Assembly: GCA_021851405.1 (NCBI GenBank)
Contig: JAJZDW010000014.1
Coordinates: 1-64,000 of the forward strand
DNA length: 64,000 nt
Direction: 5' to 3'
From: Pseudomonadota bacterium
Lineage (GTDB): Bacteria > Pseudomonadota > Gammaproteobacteria > Steroidobacterales > Steroidobacteraceae
The translations under genes and the position numbers were made by a program. The first letter of the stretch is position 1, and each line of letters begins with the position of its first letter. Below, piece after piece: positions 61,406 to 64,000 of the stretch. Under the pieces are notes generated by a model that searched no databases, was not told the DNA's origin, and was given only the letters and a program-made list of their open reading frames with translations.

Positions 61406-63118
61406 TCAGCTGGCATAGGAGCGGCGCATCACCCCGCCGTGCTCAGGACTACCACCGCCGGTGGCGATCGGCTGAGCGAGCGTCGCGGGTGGCGTGCGCC
61501 CGATCTGTTCGTAGAGGCGGCTCAGCTGACGGCGGAACAGCGCATCGAACTGACTGACCGCCTCGGCGGGATTGTAGTCGCCGAACCACCAGAACCAGTC
61601 CGAGCTCTCGCACAGCGCCAACTGCCGCTGCGCGGCGCGCTGCGCGTGCGCATCCAGCGCGCCGCTGGCGATGACCTCATCGAAGGCGATCTTTGCCTCG
61701 CACAGCAGGTCCCACGCCCGGTTCTTCGCCGCATCACCCATCCAGGTGGTGAGCGTGCCATGCACCCAGCTGCCGGCCATCAGCTGCGGCAGCGTGATCG
61801 GCATCAGGCCGCGCGAGACGCAGGCCCCGAGCGTCGTCAGCTCGAGCTGCGGATGGGCCGCGAGCAGCGTGTACAGCGCGCGCAGGAAGTAATAGCCGTT
61901 GAACGGGTAGTGTTCCCAGGCGTTCTCACCGTCGAGCGCAATCAGCACCGCGTGTCCGGGGGTGCCGCTGTACTGGCGTGCCAACTGCGCCAGCGCGTCG
62001 ACGAGGTTGTGCGCGGCATCATCGCCGTGCCACGTGGCGTACGTGAAGCCGATCAGGTCCGAGAGCGTGTCGTCGCGGAAGAACTGCATCAGGGAGCTGC
62101 CCGCGAGCCGGTACGGCCGGTTGAAGACCTGGGCATCGAGGCTCGGCGGGTGCGGTGCGAGCGCCGCGGTGCGTTGCAGCGATCCGTGCAGCACATTGGC
62201 ACTGCTCGCGACCCACTTGAAGCCAAAGCGCTCGAGCATCTCGAGGGTGGGGCGGCTGACGGCGCCCTCGGACGGCCAGCAACCGACCGGACGAGTGCCA
62301 AAGGTCTGCGTGAACAGCCGCAGACCCTCACGCACGTGCCACTCGGCGCGCTCGGACCCGCCGGGATAACCCGGTAGCTTCGGCAGCGGCAGGTTCGGCA
62401 TGGCATCGCGCGCGGCCTGGAAGTCAAACAGCAGCGGCATGATCGGGTGGCCGTACGGCGTGACCGACAGCTCGCACCGACCCTGCTCGCTCAGGCGCCG
62501 GTAGCGTGGCACGATCTGCCCGAGCAGCGAGCCGATCAGGGTCAGCAGCTCGCGTCGCTGCGCAGCGGTGAAATCGCGGCCTTGCTCGGTGAGTCGGGTG
62601 ACCAGCGGATCGCTGCGGCGCACCGTCTCGCCCATCCACGCCAGGTGATACCACACGGCAAGATCCTGGATGAACTGGTCCGAGGCATAGCTGACGCGCT
62701 CGGGCGTGGCGAGCGTGTCGGCGATCGAGGCGAGCTCTAGATAGGGCCCGAAGCGCTCGATCATCTGCTTGCGCTGGGCGCGCAAGCAGGCATGCAGGCT
62801 CTCCAGCCGCTCGGCCGGCGCGCTCGGCACTGGATCGGGTCCGAGCAACGCGAGCACCGGGTCGGGCAGTGCGCTACCGGTGCGCAGATGCTCGGCGACG
62901 GCCGCGGCGAGTGCCTCGATCTGTTCGAGCAGCACCGGGGTGAAATTCACCACGGCACGCGCCTCTGGGATCGCCTCCAGGTGCGCGGCCATGTCGGTGT
63001 AGTCCTTGATGGCGTGCAGGTACGTCCAGGGCAGGACATAACGCCCGGTGAGCGCGTCGCGGTACTGCGGCTGGTGCATGTGCCACAACAGAACGACCGG
63101 CAGGCGCGGGGTGGACAT
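61406..63118 (-). CDS. GH57 family glycoside hydrolase
   Basis: A 570-residue GH57 enzyme, starting VVLLWHMHQPQYRDALTGRY. The N-terminal WHMHQPQY and the SEGAVSRPTLEMLERFGFKW, DGENAWEHYPFNGYYFLRAL and WFWWFGDY segments are conserved family regions. GH57 members include alpha-amylases, 4-alpha-glucanotransferases and branching enzymes; the closest general type is the bacterial alpha-amylase/alpha-mannosidase-like group. It is 7 bp after glgC, which fits glycogen metabolism. Confidence 0.9.
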   Translation of the reverse strand: MSTPRLPVVLLWHMHQPQYRDALTGRYVLPWTYLHAIKDYTDMAAHLEAIPEARAVVNFTPVLLEQIEALAAAVAEHLRTGSALPDPVLALLGPDPVPSAPAERLESLHACLRAQRKQMIERFGPYLELASIADTLATPERVSYASDQFIQDLAVWYHLAWMGETVRRSDPLVTRLTEQGRDFTAAQRRELLTLIGSLLGQIVPRYRRLSEQGRCELSVTPYGHPIMPLLFDFQAARDAMPNLPLPKLPGYPGGSERAEWHVREGLRLFTQTFGTRPVGCWPSEGAVSRPTLEMLERFGFKWVASSANVLHGSLQRTAALAPHPPSLDAQVFNRPYRLAGSSLMQFFRDDTLSDLIGFTYATWHGDDAAHNLVDALAQLARQYSGTPGHAVLIALDGENAWEHYPFNGYYFLRALYTLLAAHPQLELTTLGACVSRGLMPITLPQLMAGSWVHGTLTTWMGDAAKNRAWDLLCEAKIAFDEVIASGALDAHAQRAAQRQLALCESSDWFWWFGDYNPAEAVSQFDALFRRQLSRLYEQIGRTPPATLAQPIATGGGSPEHGGVMRRSYAS

Positions 63119-63125
63119 GAGCGGC

Positions 63126-64000
63126 TCAGCCGGCGACGCGCCGCAGCATCTCTGCGGTCACCAGCACGACGCCTTTCTCGGTGACCAGGAAGCGCTCGGC
63201 ATCGGCCTCGCGGTCGACACCGATGCTCATGCCGTCGGGGATCTCGCTGCCCTCATCGATGATGGCGCCGCGGATCACGCAGCTGGCACCGATGCGGGTG
63301 TTGGGCAGGATCACCGCCCGCTCGATGGTGCTGCGCTCCTCGACCCGCACGTTGGAGAAGAGCAACGATTCGCGCACATACGCACCTGAGATCACGCAGC
63401 CTGCCGAGACCATCGAGTTGATCGCCTGTCCGCGCCGGCCGTCCTCATCGAGGATGAACTTCGCCGGCGGTTGGTGCACCTGGTAGGTCCAGATCGGCCA
63501 GTCCTCGTCGTAGATATTCAGTTCCGGCTCGACGTGCACCAGCTCGAGGTTCGCCTCGTAGTAGGCATCGAGCGTGCCGACGTCGCGCCAATAGCTCTGC
63601 GCGCGAGTCTTGACGTCCTGGAACGGGTAGGCGAACACCTGCAGTGCGCCGGCGATGGCCTTCGGCAGGATGTCCTTGCCGAAATCGTGCGAGGAGGCCT
63701 CGTTGGTGGCATCTTCGCGCAGGAGCATCTCGAGCAGCCGGGTGTTGAACACGTAGATGCCCATCGAGGCGAGGATCGTATCCGGCCGGCCCGGCAGCGT
63801 GTCGGGCACCGGCGGCTTTTCGCTGAATTTCGTGACCCGGTTCCATTCCGTCGCGGTGAGCACGCCGAAGTGGCGTGACTCGCTCGCCGGCACCTCGACG
63901 ACACCCATGGTGACATCGGCGCCCTTCTCCACGTGGTAGGCGATCATCGGGCCATAATCCATCTTGTAGATGTGATCGCCGGCGAGCACCAATACGTGCT
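63126..64000 (-). CDS. glgC: Glucose-1-phosphate adenylyltransferase (N-terminus beyond window)
   Basis: The last about 291 codons of GlgC are inside the window. VLAGDHIYKMDYGPMI and HFGVLTATEWNRVTKFSEKP are ADP-glucose pyrophosphorylase core motifs. ARAQSYWRDVGTLDAYYEAN is the substrate-binding region, and the C-terminal left-handed beta-helix follows (VSAGCVISGAYVRESLLFSN). It makes ADP-glucose, the committed step of bacterial glycogen synthesis. The first about 130 residues, including the nucleotide-binding start, lie to the right of position 64000. It heads the glgC-GH57-LEA-gadB run. Confidence 0.95.
   Translation of the reverse strand, partial: HVLVLAGDHIYKMDYGPMIAYHVEKGADVTMGVVEVPASESRHFGVLTATEWNRVTKFSEKPPVPDTLPGRPDTILASMGIYVFNTRLLEMLLREDATNEASSHDFGKDILPKAIAGALQVFAYPFQDVKTRAQSYWRDVGTLDAYYEANLELVHVEPELNIYDEDWPIWTYQVHQPPAKFILDEDGRRGQAINSMVSAGCVISGAYVRESLLFSNVRVEERSTIERAVILPNTRIGASCVIRGAIIDEGSEIPDGMSIGVDREADAERFLVTEKGVVLVTAEMLRRVAG

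Overview
The window is GC-rich, densely packed chromosomal DNA of a Gram-negative bacterium. It carries lipoproteins with lipoboxes, a KdpFABC-KdpDE system, the PrkA-DUF444-SpoVR trio, a proteobacterial-type glutamate synthase and a TonB-type C-terminal domain. I read it as a gammaproteobacterium, perhaps from the Xanthomonadales/Nevskiales/Steroidobacter side. That placement rests on gene content only and is tentative. I see no tRNA, rRNA, CRISPR array or intact mobile element. The only mobile-element trace is at the left edge, where a 21-bp direct repeat resembles the end of an IS21-type element.

Layout. 1-822: possible IS21-like end, then a J-domain/zinc-ribbon/PilZ protein. 1073-3303: SDR dehydrogenase, WYL regulator and GST, meeting a second GST across an 18-bp-arm hairpin. 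3349-9763 (minus): a seven-gene run containing the DUF58/MoxR/DUF4350/DUF4129 membrane module, divergent from an RDD and a SpoIIM-like gene (9873-11580). 11923-22067 (minus): gltB, gltD and a giant DUF3683 FAD/Fe-S oxidoreductase. 22484-27922: MscS channel, a MarR regulator with a clear palindromic operator and a methyltransferase, a ParB-fold protein and a MATE transporter. 28034-33038: a sugar-use island of GH3 glucosidase, AGE-family epimerase and LacI regulator, with matching operators. 33132-39063: HemN, rhomboid protease, a toxin-antitoxin pair with a nonsense-disrupted toxin, a lipoprotein, KDPG aldolase and LD-carboxypeptidase.

39193-47223 is the kdp operon, opened by an extra 31-residue membrane peptide and closed by KdpD and KdpE. 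47233-52333 (minus) is a compact four-gene signalling operon: a membrane protein with a receiver-like N-terminus and a TonB C-terminus, a membrane-bound CheA-like kinase with a PAS-like region, a CheY-like regulator and a CheX-type phosphatase. No chemoreceptor or CheW is present. I regard it as the best candidate for an undescribed system here.

52814-59468 holds the PrkA/YeaH/SpoVR stress operon and an EF-G-like GTPase. 59480-64000 (minus) holds glgC (cut by the window end), a GH57 glycosidase, a LEA-type lipoprotein and glutamate decarboxylase. This end joins glycogen metabolism with acid resistance. Very long antisense reading frames occur over many genes and are GC-driven artefacts.
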